From Multivorans sp965116445 (GTDB lineage Bacteria > Acidobacteriota > Thermoanaerobaculia > Multivoradales > Multivoraceae), in the NCBI GenBank assembly GCA_965116445.1, contig OZ220688.1, positions 682,001 to 746,000 of the forward strand: a stretch of 64,000 nt of DNA, given 5' to 3'. A program made the position numbers and the translations under genes. Position 1 is the first letter of the stretch, and each line of letters begins with the position of its first letter. This document shows, piece after piece, positions 8,253-15,733 of this stretch. The notes under the pieces were generated by a model. That model did no database searches. It was given only the letters and a program-made list of their open reading frames with translations, and was not told where the DNA came from.

Positions 8253-9082
8253 CGCCTGCGCACCCGGTGGGACGGTGGGCGGGTGTCCTGGTTGCGGCGG
8301 TTTTCGCCGCTGCCTGCGGCGCTCCGGAACCCGAAGAGATCGCCGGCTGGAACGTCAGCGACGAAACGAACACGGAACAGGTCGATCACGGCGCCTGGCA
8401 GGAGCTGCTGGACGCCCATGTTCGTGCCGACGATGCCGGCGTGAACCTGGTGAACTACGCCGCGCTGTCTGCAAGCGCCGGCGACCGGGCGAAGCTGGCC
8501 GGCTACCTCGAGTACCTGCAGGGCTTTGATCCGCTGGCCCTTTCGCGGGCCGAGCAGATGGCGTACTGGATCAACCTGTACAACGCGCTGACGGTCCACG
8601 TCGTGCTCTCGGAGTATCCGGTGGATTCGATCAAGGAGATCCACGAGGGCGTCGTGCCGAACACGGGCCCGTGGCAGGACCCGCACGCGCGGGTGAACGG
8701 CCAGGACCTGAGCCTGGACGACATCGAGCACGGCATCCTGCGGCCGCTGTGGCGCGACAAGCGGATTCACTACGCGGTGAACTGCGCCGCGTACGGCTGC
8801 CCCCATCTGCTGGCGACCGCCTTCACCGCCGCGAACACGGAGTCGCTGCTGGAGCAGGGCGCGCGCGACTACGTGAACAACGCCCGCGGAGTCGACTTCG
8901 TGGACGACGACTTCATCGTGATCTCGAGCATCTACGACTGGTACGCCGAGGACTTCGGGAACACGGAAGAGTCCGTCGTCGCCCACCTCGTCGACTATGC
9001 GGACGAGGACCTCGCCGCGCGCCTCGAGGGCTTCGAAGGCTCGATCGACTACGAGTACGAGTGGAGTCTCAACGAGCCGTAG
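8249..9082 (+). CDS. DUF547 domain lipoprotein
   Basis: 277 residues. A short N-terminal hydrophobic stretch ends in a lipobox-like AAAC (Cys about residue 23), so it is probably a lipoprotein. The DUF547 core is clear: NLVNYAALSASAGDRAKL, then QMAYWINLYNALTVHVVL, then IHYAVNCAAYGCPHLLATAF and VDFVDDDFIVISSIYDWYAEDFG. DUF547 proteins are widespread and functionally uncharacterised, with a conserved Cys/His pair that suggests a hydrolase-like centre. The TTG at 8249 is preferred because GAGGAGAGGG lies just upstream and it overlaps the previous stop; a GTG six codons later is an alternative. The much longer open frame upstream is an out-of-frame shadow of the glycosyltransferase. Confidence 0.8.
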   Translation: MTPAHPVGRWAGVLVAAVFAAACGAPEPEEIAGWNVSDETNTEQVDHGAWQELLDAHVRADDAGVNLVNYAALSASAGDRAKLAGYLEYLQGFDPLALSRAEQMAYWINLYNALTVHVVLSEYPVDSIKEIHEGVVPNTGPWQDPHARVNGQDLSLDDIEHGILRPLWRDKRIHYAVNCAAYGCPHLLATAFTAANTESLLEQGARDYVNNARGVDFVDDDFIVISSIYDWYAEDFGNTEESVVAHLVDYADEDLAARLEGFEGSIDYEYEWSLNEP

Positions 9083-9093
9083 ACCGACGCTTC

Positions 9094-9123
9094 GCGCCGG
9101 ATGCCGGCGGGGACGCCGGCGCA
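9094..9123. repeat. REP-like palindrome, left half (copy 1)
   Basis: CGCCGGATGCCGGCGGGGAC...GCCGGCGCA forms the first part of a dispersed palindromic repeat. The missing right half (CCCAGT...) lies at 10568-10577, on the other side of the IS110-family element. Intact relatives are at 28399-28435 and 34426-34464. Confidence 0.75.
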
Positions 9124-9126
9124 TGT

Positions 9127-9140
9127 ATGGTCCGCCCCGC
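9127..9140 (+). repeat. IS1111-type subterminal inverted repeat, left
   Basis: ATGGTCCGCCCCGC, exact reverse complement of 10547-10560, three bases inside the inferred element end. Confidence 0.85.
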
Positions 9141-9417
9141 TTGTGCAAGGGCTCTTTCCGGGTTTCTGGCGAGGTAGGTGCAGTTGCTTGCATGTATTCG
9201 GCCTGTTGGTGGGAGTCTCTGAGAGAGAGCTCCCTGGCCCCGATGGAATACGCGCGCGTCGGCCTCTTCACACCCAGACGGCCTCTTGATGGGCCCTGCG
9301 CCGACTCAGGCTTCTCAACGCGCCGGTCCGACCTGTTTCGCCATCGCTCGAATGAGTCCCCGCAAACTGCTTGGTGGGGCGATTCTCCTATCGTTGGTTC
9401 GCTGTTCCCCGAGCCGT
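9141..9417 (-). ncRNA. candidate bridge (seeker) RNA of the IS1111-type element
   Basis: In the IS1111 group the guide RNA is encoded in the non-coding end downstream of the transposase, which here is this 277-base stretch. Read on the transposase strand, a stem GTCGGC (9305-9300) / GCCGAC (9263-9258) encloses an internal loop and a GGCC/GGCC hairpin. GTCGGCGCA (9305-9297) can pair over nine positions (one G-U) with one strand of the insertion site, and CTGGGTGTG (9277-9269) with the opposite strand of the other side, again nine positions with one G-U. This is the arrangement expected of left and right target guides. RNA ends are not determined; this is inference. Confidence 0.5.
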
Positions 9418-10479
9418 CTACGCCGCGGCCCGTGAGTCCCTTGCTCGACCGCCGACATGGCGTTCGTCGCTGTAGCGTTCGTCGTGTCGCAGCACCGCCC
9501 AGGCGATTCGAGCCAGCTTGTTGGCCACGGCCACCGTGGCGACGTTCGCCCCCCGGCGCCGCTTGACGTCCAGAGCCCATTCCTTGAGCCGCGTCCGCTC
9601 GCCCTTGTGGGCTGTGCGCAGCACCGCCCGCGCACCGTGGATCAGAAGCGCCCGCATGTAGCGGTCCCCGCGTTTGCTGATCCCCAACAGCCTCGTGTGC
9701 CCGCCGGTCGATGCCTGACGAGGCACCAGCCCGAGAAACGCCGACATCTGACGGCCGCTGCTGAAGGCCCAGCCCGAGCCGACCGACGCCACCAGCGCCG
9801 TCGACACCATCGGACCGATCCCCGGGATCGACATCAAACGCTCGGACAGGGGGTTCTCCTTCGACTCCCGCTCCAGCATCGCCGTCAGATCCGCCACCTG
9901 ATCGTCGACCTGCATCAGCGCCTGGTGCTGCATGCACAAGAGAGCCCGAAAGTCGCCCGGCAGGGCCCGCTCCGGGTCCGACGCGATCGCAGGCACCTCC
10001 CGCTTGATCACCGCCAGACCCTGAGGCAGCACGATCCCGTACTCCCGCAGAAAACCACGTAACTGGTTCGCCAACTGCGTGCGCACACCAACCATCGTCT
10101 CCCGACTTCGGTGGATCTGCTGCAGCGCCCGGCGCTCCTTCGTCTTGTAAGGCACGAAACGCATCGTCGGACGCGACACCGCCTCGCAGATCGCCTCCGC
10201 GTCGTGGTAGTCGCTCTTGTTCGACTTCACGTACGGACGGACAAACTGCGGACTCATCATCCGCACGTCGTGGCCCAGATCCCTCAGCTTCTCCACCCAG
10301 TGGTGCGCGCCGCAGCTCGCCTCCATCCCCACCAGGCACGGCTTGAGCCGCGACATCAACTCCATCAGCCGCGGTGCCTTCAACTGACGCTGAAACACCA
10401 CCGCGCCCGACGCGTCCATCCCGCACACCTGGTACACATGCTTGCCCAGATCGATACCGACTCGAGTAACCTCCTTCAC
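9418..10479 (-). CDS. IS110-family transposase (DEDD type)
   Basis: 353 residues, full length for the family. The N-terminal RuvC-like DEDD domain shows GIDLGKH (Asp10), GMEASCGAHHW (Glu53) and KSDYHDAEAI (Asp90, Asp93). The C-terminal transposase_20 domain has LMSIPGIGPMVSTAL followed by FSSGRQMSAFLGLVPRQASTGG, which includes the candidate catalytic Ser, and the HTRLLGISKRGDRYMR segment. These recombinases cut and join DNA using a guide RNA from the same element. The ATG at 10479 follows GGAGGCGG on the minus strand. The reading frame is intact, so the element could be active. Confidence 0.93.
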   Translation of the reverse strand: MKEVTRVGIDLGKHVYQVCGMDASGAVVFQRQLKAPRLMELMSRLKPCLVGMEASCGAHHWVEKLRDLGHDVRMMSPQFVRPYVKSNKSDYHDAEAICEAVSRPTMRFVPYKTKERRALQQIHRSRETMVGVRTQLANQLRGFLREYGIVLPQGLAVIKREVPAIASDPERALPGDFRALLCMQHQALMQVDDQVADLTAMLERESKENPLSERLMSIPGIGPMVSTALVASVGSGWAFSSGRQMSAFLGLVPRQASTGGHTRLLGISKRGDRYMRALLIHGARAVLRTAHKGERTRLKEWALDVKRRRGANVATVAVANKLARIAWAVLRHDERYSDERHVGGRARDSRAAA

Positions 10480-10546
10480 GGTCCGCCTCCTCCTTGTTGT
10501 TCGGAAGAAAACACCATTCTGGCCCCAACGAGAGGCCGTAAGGGTG

Positions 10547-10560
10547 CGGGGCGGACCATC
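10547..10560 (-). repeat. IS1111-type subterminal inverted repeat, right
   Basis: GCGGGGCGGACCAT, exact reverse complement of 9127-9140, seven bases inside the inferred element end at the transposase 5' side. Confidence 0.85.
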
Positions 10561-10576
10561 CCATTACCCAGTGTTG

Positions 10577-11911
10577 CTAGTCGATGTAGCCGAGGCTCTT
10601 GAGTTGCTTCAGGTCCTCCTCGCTGAGGACGGTCGAACTCTTCGCCTCGTACTTCGGCAGGGCGCGGTACCAGTTGACCAGGCGGCGACCGAGGGGCGGG
10701 ACCAGCTCGACCGGGGGCGTGGTGAGCGGTTTCTCCTCGCGCGGATCGACCGTCAGGTCGAAGTACACGGTCCGGCGTTTCGAGAAGTCGTGCAGCACCT
10801 TTGCGCCATCGAGCTCCATGCTGATCTGCAGGGGATTCTCGTAGGGCGCGCTGCGGCGCGACTTGCCGAACAGCGCGGTATGGCGGTCGCCGATCACGAA
10901 CCGCGGCCGCGCAGCGCCTTCCGGCGTCCCTTCGGTCGGCACGAGGCTCCGGCCCTCGAGGGCGGGCGGCGCCTCGACACCAAGCAGTTCCAGGATGGTC
11001 GGCAGCACGTCGACGACGCCGACCGGCGCCTGGACCTCGAGGCCTGCCGGAAGTCCGGGGCCGGAGAGGATCATCGGGATACGGGCGTTCGGCCAGTGGA
11101 CGTTCTTGCCGTGCCCCCAGTAACTGTGCTCGCCCATGCTCTCGCCGTGGTCGCTGAGGAAAAGAGTGAATCGGGGTCCGGGCAGCATCTCCTCGATCGT
11201 CTTGGACAATCGGCCGAGCCAGTGGTCGACGTAGTTCACTTCCGACTGGTAGCGCCAGCGCTTCTGCCAGCCGGAGGTTCGCTTCTCCCTCGGCGGCGCG
11301 GGCGGCGTGAAACCGGTGCGTTCCAGGTACGGGCTGTGGGGGTCCGAGAAGTGGACCCAGAGAAACAGCGGCCGCCCGCTTCGTTCCGCGTCGTCGGCTC
11401 GTCGGCGCAGCCAGCGCTCGGCCGCCTTTGCTATGTCGTCGGCGTGCCGTTCCATGACGCCGACCGCGTTCCGCGCTTGGTTGAACTCTTCGTCGTAGTG
11501 GTCGAAGCCCCGGTCCAGGCCGACCAGGTCGGCTCGTAGCGTCCAGTTCGAGATGAAGGCCGCGGCTTCGTAGCCGGCTTCGCCCAGAATCCCGGCAAGG
11601 ACGGGGATGTCGGCTCGCATCCTCTGCGCGTTGCGGCGCGCGCCATGGGTCGGCGGGTAGAGCGACGTGAAGATCGAGGCGAAGGCCGGACCGGTCTTGC
11701 CGATCGTCGTTTGCGCGTCCTCGAACAGAATGCCCGCCGCGGCCAGGGCGTCGATTGCGGGCGTCTTCGCGTCCTCCGCCCCGTAGACGCCGACGGCGTC
11801 CGCGCGCAGGGTATCCACCGAGAGCAGGACCAGGTGTGGCTCGGCCGCGAGGGGCGCGCTGAGCAACGCCCCCAGAATCGCCGTGCGGAGTGCGCGGACG
11901 CCCGCGTTCAC
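10577..11911 (-). CDS. sulfatase-family (alkaline phosphatase superfamily) hydrolase
   Basis: 444 residues. A signal-peptide-like start (VRALRTAILGALLSAPLAAEP) is followed by the sulfatase fold: LVLLSVDTLRADAVGVYG carries the metal-binding Asp. In the position where Cys/Ser-type sulfatases have CxPxR the segment reads TIGKTGPAFASIFTSLYP, so the nucleophile is probably Thr or Ser and not formylglycine-Cys. LFLSDHGESMGEHSYWGHGKN supplies the DHG/H metal ligands. It may be a phosphodiesterase or phosphoglycerol-transferase-like enzyme and not a true sulfatase. The GTG start overlaps the upstream nucleotidyltransferase stop by four bases (coupled). A longer in-frame extension upstream is unlikely. 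The stop lies ten bases from the IS. Confidence 0.8.
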   Translation of the reverse strand: MNAGVRALRTAILGALLSAPLAAEPHLVLLSVDTLRADAVGVYGAEDAKTPAIDALAAAGILFEDAQTTIGKTGPAFASIFTSLYPPTHGARRNAQRMRADIPVLAGILGEAGYEAAAFISNWTLRADLVGLDRGFDHYDEEFNQARNAVGVMERHADDIAKAAERWLRRRADDAERSGRPLFLWVHFSDPHSPYLERTGFTPPAPPREKRTSGWQKRWRYQSEVNYVDHWLGRLSKTIEEMLPGPRFTLFLSDHGESMGEHSYWGHGKNVHWPNARIPMILSGPGLPAGLEVQAPVGVVDVLPTILELLGVEAPPALEGRSLVPTEGTPEGAARPRFVIGDRHTALFGKSRRSAPYENPLQISMELDGAKVLHDFSKRRTVYFDLTVDPREEKPLTTPPVELVPPLGRRLVNWYRALPKYEAKSSTVLSEEDLKQLKSLGYID

Positions 11912-12843
11912 GCAGTGACGGCCCCGAAAGCCAGGGCTTCTTCCTGGGTGTCGATGTCGCGGGCCAGGGACATCGCATCGACGACCGGCATCCGGACCCT
12001 GCGTTCGGGGTACTTCCGGCGGTGACGGCGCTTGATGAACATGCGGCGAATGGCGAGCTCGAGTTCGGACTGCTTGATGACCTTTTCCTTGAGGCGTCGG
12101 GCAGCCCACGTGCCGGACAGCAGAGTGTCCCAGGTGAACGTGGGCAGCCTGAGGTTCAGCAGGTGAATGAAGTCCTGGACCAGCATGATCCACAGGAGGC
12201 GCCGGGCCATGTAGGTGTTGCGGTAGAGGATCGGGCGGTTGCGCGTCCGGTACGCGAGCTCCATCAGCCGGTACATGAACTTCCAGCGCAGCGCCGCGGA
12301 GTCGAAGATCGCCAGATGACCCGGCAGTACCGGAACCGGACCGGACACTCCTTCAGGTGTGACGTGGTACTGCGGCTTCCACCCGGACGCGCCGAGCCGT
12401 TTGGGGTCGCTGGGCGCCTCGATGAGGGGAAAGAAGAAATCCAGCGGGCTGTGGTCCCAGAAGTCCGTGACCACAGTCTGCATCTCGTCCGGGTCGGGGA
12501 CGATGTCGCAGGTCGTGATTGCCAGCGGTCCGTCGCCGTGGAGGCGGCGGGCGGTTTCGACGCCGACCTGGATGTTGCGGCCGAAGCCTCCGTCCGTATC
12601 GATCGAAACGCCGTCGGAGAGCGAGCGGTAGGCGTGTCCGGGTCCGGCAACGTAGACCGGGTCGAAGGCGTCCGCCTGACGGATCTTGTCGATGACGACC
12701 TCGATCAGCGGCCTGCCGCCGATCTTCACGTCGACGCCCTTGATGCCGGCGAGCGGGTGCTTGGAGCGGCCGCCGGGAGGCATGTAGGCCGGGCGGCGGT
12801 CGCTTCCCCCGAGTACGATCAGGGGTACGGACTTGGAGGTCAT
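11908..12843 (-). CDS. MobA-like nucleotidyltransferase family protein
   Basis: 311 residues. The N-terminus VPLIVLGGSDRRPAYMPPGGRSKHPLAGIKGVDVKIGGRPLIEVVIDKI is a variant NTP-transferase loop (LxGG...K.L..i.GrPLie), and LAITTCDIVPDPDEM carries the metal-binding Asp. Such enzymes activate sugars, alcohols or cofactors with a nucleotide. The C-terminal half (LYRNTYMARRLLWIMLVQDFIHLLNLRLP) is amphipathic and may touch the membrane. It is translationally coupled to the downstream sulfatase-type gene, suggesting a shared role in phospholipid or envelope modification. It is divergent from rnd with 38 bases between starts. The specific substrate is unknown. Confidence 0.7.
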   Translation of the reverse strand: MTSKSVPLIVLGGSDRRPAYMPPGGRSKHPLAGIKGVDVKIGGRPLIEVVIDKIRQADAFDPVYVAGPGHAYRSLSDGVSIDTDGGFGRNIQVGVETARRLHGDGPLAITTCDIVPDPDEMQTVVTDFWDHSPLDFFFPLIEAPSDPKRLGASGWKPQYHVTPEGVSGPVPVLPGHLAIFDSAALRWKFMYRLMELAYRTRNRPILYRNTYMARRLLWIMLVQDFIHLLNLRLPTFTWDTLLSGTWAARRLKEKVIKQSELELAIRRMFIKRRHRRKYPERRVRMPVVDAMSLARDIDTQEEALAFGAVTA

Positions 12844-12881
12844 GGCGGAATCCGAGTTCTCCCGAGGGCTGACCAGATTCT

Positions 12882-14072
12882 ATGACGAGACTCCCACCGC
12901 CACCCACACCCGAGGTCGTGGACCGAGACGAGCGTCTGGCCGAACTCGCCAACCGCTGGCTTCGAGAGCCCGCTGTGGGTCTGGACACGGAGTTCGTCCG
13001 CGAGCGGACGTTCTACCCGCGGCTCGGCCTGATTCAGGTCGCCGATTCGTCCGGGTGCTACCTGGTCGACACGGTCGCGGTGCGGGATCAGGCGCCGCTC
13101 GCCGAGCTGGTCCGCGCGCCGACGGTGATCAAGGTGTTCCACTCGCCGAGCGAGGATCTGGAGATCTTCCATCACGCTTTCGGTTTCGCTCCCGAGCGGA
13201 TGTTCGACTGCCAGGTTGCGGCCACGTTGTGCGGCATGGGCGGTTCGCTGGGGTACGTACACCTGGTGTCCCGGTTGTTCGAGGTCGAGTTGGCCAAGGG
13301 GGCGCAGCGGTCGAACTGGTTGCGGCGCCCCCTGAGCGAGGAACAGGTGCTGTATGCGGGTCTCGACGTGGCCTATCTCCTGCCCGCCCACGAAGTGCTG
13401 CAGGCGAAGCTCGGGGATCTCGGTCGCGAAGCCTGGGCGGAGGAGGAGTTCGGTCGCCTGCTGCGCGCCTGCGAGTTGCGGCTGGGACCGGAGTGGTCCT
13501 ATGGCCGCCTGCGGCGTTCCGGGCTGTCCGGGCGTCAACTGGCGGCGCTGCGAGCGGTTTGCGAGTGGCGCGAGGAGCGCGCACGGCGACGTGACCTTCC
13601 ACGCGGCTTCGTGCTCAAGGACGAGACCGTTCTCGACATTGCGAGGCGGCTGCCGCGCAACGGTCGGGAACTGGCCTCGATGAGGGGCATCGGCCCGAAG
13701 CAGGCGCGACGGTACGGGCCGGCTCTTCGTGACCTGGTAGGGCGGGCGGAGTCGCTTCCGGAGAACGAACTCCCGGAACGGGTGGGGCGCTCGGGTGGAC
13801 GGTCGTCGGTCCGTCTTGCAGAGGGATTGCGGGAGCTGGTCGCGCGGGTGGCCGGCGACCTCGAACTTCCGGCCGAGGCCCTGGTGCCGCGTCGAGTCCT
13901 GGAGGCGTGGGCGGGGCGCTGTCAGGCTGAGGGCGCGTGGGTGTGGCCTGCAGCGATCGAGGGTTGGCGGCGATCGGTACTCGAGCCCGAGGTGGTGCGC
14001 CTGGGTCTCCCGACGTCGGAGCCGGCCGGCAGACGCCGCGGTCGCCGCGGCAGGCGGCGGGGTGAGAACTGA
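12882..14072 (+). CDS. rnd: ribonuclease D
   Basis: 396 residues. The N-terminal DEDDy 3'-5' exonuclease domain has all expected acidic residues: Asp35 and Glu37 in GLDTEFVRERTFYP, Asp92 in FHSPSEDLEIF, and Tyr158/Asp162 in YAGLDVAYL. An HRDC domain follows (about 210-290; LRAVCEWREERARRRDLPRGFVLKDETVLDIA). The C-terminal tail is Arg/Gly-rich. RNase D trims 3' ends of tRNA precursors and other structured RNAs in the cytoplasm. Length agrees with bacterial RNase D (about 370-400). The start codon ATG at 12882 lies before the usual short N-terminal extension. The next gene begins around its stop. Confidence 0.92.
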   Translation: MTRLPPPPTPEVVDRDERLAELANRWLREPAVGLDTEFVRERTFYPRLGLIQVADSSGCYLVDTVAVRDQAPLAELVRAPTVIKVFHSPSEDLEIFHHAFGFAPERMFDCQVAATLCGMGGSLGYVHLVSRLFEVELAKGAQRSNWLRRPLSEEQVLYAGLDVAYLLPAHEVLQAKLGDLGREAWAEEEFGRLLRACELRLGPEWSYGRLRRSGLSGRQLAALRAVCEWREERARRRDLPRGFVLKDETVLDIARRLPRNGRELASMRGIGPKQARRYGPALRDLVGRAESLPENELPERVGRSGGRSSVRLAEGLRELVARVAGDLELPAEALVPRRVLEAWAGRCQAEGAWVWPAAIEGWRRSVLEPEVVRLGLPTSEPAGRRRGRRGRRRGEN

Positions 14073-14073
14073 A

Positions 14074-14718
14074 GTGAGGCAGGTGGACTCCTTGCCACAC
14101 ACGATTGGCGACCTGTACCGACTGTTCGGTCAGGCCGCGCCCGCGGCGACCGTCGTGCCGGCAGAGGCCGTGCCGCAGCCCCAGCGGAGGCTGCTGTCGC
14201 ACCAGAGGCACATGACGGTGACGCTCGAGGAGCACCATGGCGGAGAGGTGGATGTCGTCGTTCTGGACCGCTTGGTGCACGGCGACAACTACACGCGCAA
14301 GATCCTCCTCGCGCGGCGGCCGCGCCGGCGCGGCCGGACCTGTCGAAGCACGGACGAGGGCGACGTTCCCGTACGCCCCAGGGCCCGGATTGTCCAGTTC
14401 GGGATCATGCTGTTCAACCTCCAAGTGGCGAGCAACGAGGCGCGAGCCGAGATCCTGAGAGAGCGGACGCCGCTCGGGCACATCCTGATTCGGCACCGCC
14501 GGCTGCGGCGAATCAGCACTCACAGCCTGCTCGAGATCGAGCCCGACGCGGAGATGCGGCGACACTTCGGTCTGCCGGAGTTGGGCGTCGCCGAGGCGCC
14601 AGGGGTTTTCGGACGGCTGGCGACGATCTTCTGTGACGAGAAGCCGGCGGTCGAGTTGCTGGAAGTGCTGCCGCCCGGTCCGGACGCCGTCGCGGCTGCG
14701 CCGGTCGGGCCGGCGTAG
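14074..14718 (+). CDS. chorismate lyase-like (DUF98/UbiC superfamily) protein
   Basis: About 214 residues. The pattern QRRLLSHQRHMTVTLEEHHGGEVDVVVL, NYTRKILLARR, then a hydrophobic strand QFGIMLFNLQVASNEARAEILRERTPLGHILIRHRRLRRI matches chorismate-pyruvate-lyase-like proteins, in which R...ILL, the R..IL...PLG.iL block and a late Glu (LLEIEP) build the product-binding site. Whether it makes 4-hydroxybenzoate is uncertain; related DUF98 proteins have other or unknown roles. The GTG at 14074 is preferred because GGTGAG sits seven bases upstream. It overlaps the very end of the rnd frame only if the GTG at 14062 is used. The stop is eight bases before the convergent epmA stop. Confidence 0.6.
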   Translation: MRQVDSLPHTIGDLYRLFGQAAPAATVVPAEAVPQPQRRLLSHQRHMTVTLEEHHGGEVDVVVLDRLVHGDNYTRKILLARRPRRRGRTCRSTDEGDVPVRPRARIVQFGIMLFNLQVASNEARAEILRERTPLGHILIRHRRLRRISTHSLLEIEPDAEMRRHFGLPELGVAEAPGVFGRLATIFCDEKPAVELLEVLPPGPDAVAAAPVGPA

Positions 14719-14726
14719 TGGGGACG

Positions 14727-15713
14727 TCAGGCCCGTTCGATCGGAAAGGCGATCAGCTCGTCGAGCCGGCGGGCCTCGAGGTCGAGTCCCAGTAGACGGT
14801 CAAAGCCCAGCGCGACTCCGGAACAACGAGGAAGCCCGGCCTCCAGGGCAGCGAGGAACCGGGAAGGCATCGGCGGCTCGGGCCGACCCACTTTCCGCCG
14901 GGACGTCAGGTCGTGTTCGAGGCGTTGTCGCTGCTCGGCTGGGTCGGTGAGTTCTCCGTAGCCATTGGCCAACTCGATGTCCCCGACGAAGGCCTCGAAG
15001 CGCTCCGCCGTGCGCGGGTCCCCGGCGTTCAGTCGGGCCATCGCGGCCTGGGAGGCTGGATAGTCGAAGACCACGGTGACGCGGTCGCTCGCCAGGTTGG
15101 GCTCGACCCGCTCGACGAAGAGCCGACTGAGCAGGTCGTCCCGGTTGAGACCGGCGGCTTCCTCGGCTGAGGATGTTCGCTCTACGGCCTGGCGCAGTGC
15201 CGGGGTCGGCGTGCCGTTTGGATCGACTCCGCCATGGCGCTTCATCAACTCGCCGTACGTCTTGTAGGCCGCCGCTTCCAGGCACCGGGATTCCGCCAGG
15301 AGCGTTTCGATCAGGCTGGCGACCTCTCGCATCAACTGGTGGTGGTCCCAGCCGACCCGGTACCACTCGAGGATCGTGAACTCCGGGTTGTGCCACCGGC
15401 CGCGTTCGCCGCCGCGAAACGCCTTGCAGACCTGGTAGATCGAGCCGGAGCCGGCGGCGAGCAGCCGCTTCATCGCCAGTTCCGGCGAAGTCTGGAGGTA
15501 CATCCGGCGCCTCGCCAGACCCGGCGCTTCGACCTCGCAGTCCAGGCTGTCCAGGTGGAGGTCGAGCGTGGCCTCGGCACTCAGGAGTGGAGTCTCGACC
15601 TCCATGACGTTCCGCGCGGCGAAGAAGGCGCGCAGGTCAGCCAGCATCGCTGCCCGCCGGCGGATGGCTTCGGGAGTGGCTGTGGGCCGCCAGTCGGCGC
15701 CGTTGCCGGTCAC
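14727..15713 (-). CDS. epmA: EF-P--(R)-beta-lysine ligase (EpmA/GenX/PoxA)
   Basis: 328 residues, matching the roughly 325 of E. coli EpmA. It is a class II lysyl-tRNA-synthetase catalytic core without the anticodon-binding domain: motif 2 region FRGGERGRWHNPEFTILEWYRVG, the ELANGYGELTDPAEQRQRL block, and motif 3 GLPRCSGVALGFDRLLGL. It attaches beta-lysine to a lysine of elongation factor P. It starts with GTG at 15713, 20 bases after the efp stop, so the substrate and its modifying enzyme are in one operon. The beta-lysine-forming aminomutase EpmB is not in the window. The frame remains open far upstream, but that part is a shadow of efp. Confidence 0.9.
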   Translation of the reverse strand: MTGNGADWRPTATPEAIRRRAAMLADLRAFFAARNVMEVETPLLSAEATLDLHLDSLDCEVEAPGLARRRMYLQTSPELAMKRLLAAGSGSIYQVCKAFRGGERGRWHNPEFTILEWYRVGWDHHQLMREVASLIETLLAESRCLEAAAYKTYGELMKRHGGVDPNGTPTPALRQAVERTSSAEEAAGLNRDDLLSRLFVERVEPNLASDRVTVVFDYPASQAAMARLNAGDPRTAERFEAFVGDIELANGYGELTDPAEQRQRLEHDLTSRRKVGRPEPPMPSRFLAALEAGLPRCSGVALGFDRLLGLDLEARRLDELIAFPIERA

Positions 15714-15733
15714 GCGGCGCCCTCCGAGGTCCC

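Larger units (their letters stand above)
9124..10567 (-). mobile_element. IS110-family (IS1111 group) insertion sequence
   Basis: About 1.44 kb: one DEDD transposase gene, a short 5' non-coding end (88 bases) and a long 3' non-coding end (294 bases). Perfect 14-bp inverted repeats (ATGGTCCGCCCCGC at 9127-9140 and its complement at 10547-10560) lie a few bases inside the ends. Subterminal inverted repeats and a long 3' end are marks of the IS1111 group. Removing 9124-10567 rejoins GCCGGCGCA to CCCAGTGTTG, recreating the REP-like repeat seen elsewhere in the window, which fixes the borders to within a base or two. No target duplication is seen, as expected for this family. Confidence 0.85.

Noticed and set aside
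10476..11978. A 500-codon minus-strand open frame overlapping the sulfatase gene
   Set aside because: It is an Arg/Pro-rich out-of-frame shadow; the sulfatase frame has all the family motifs.
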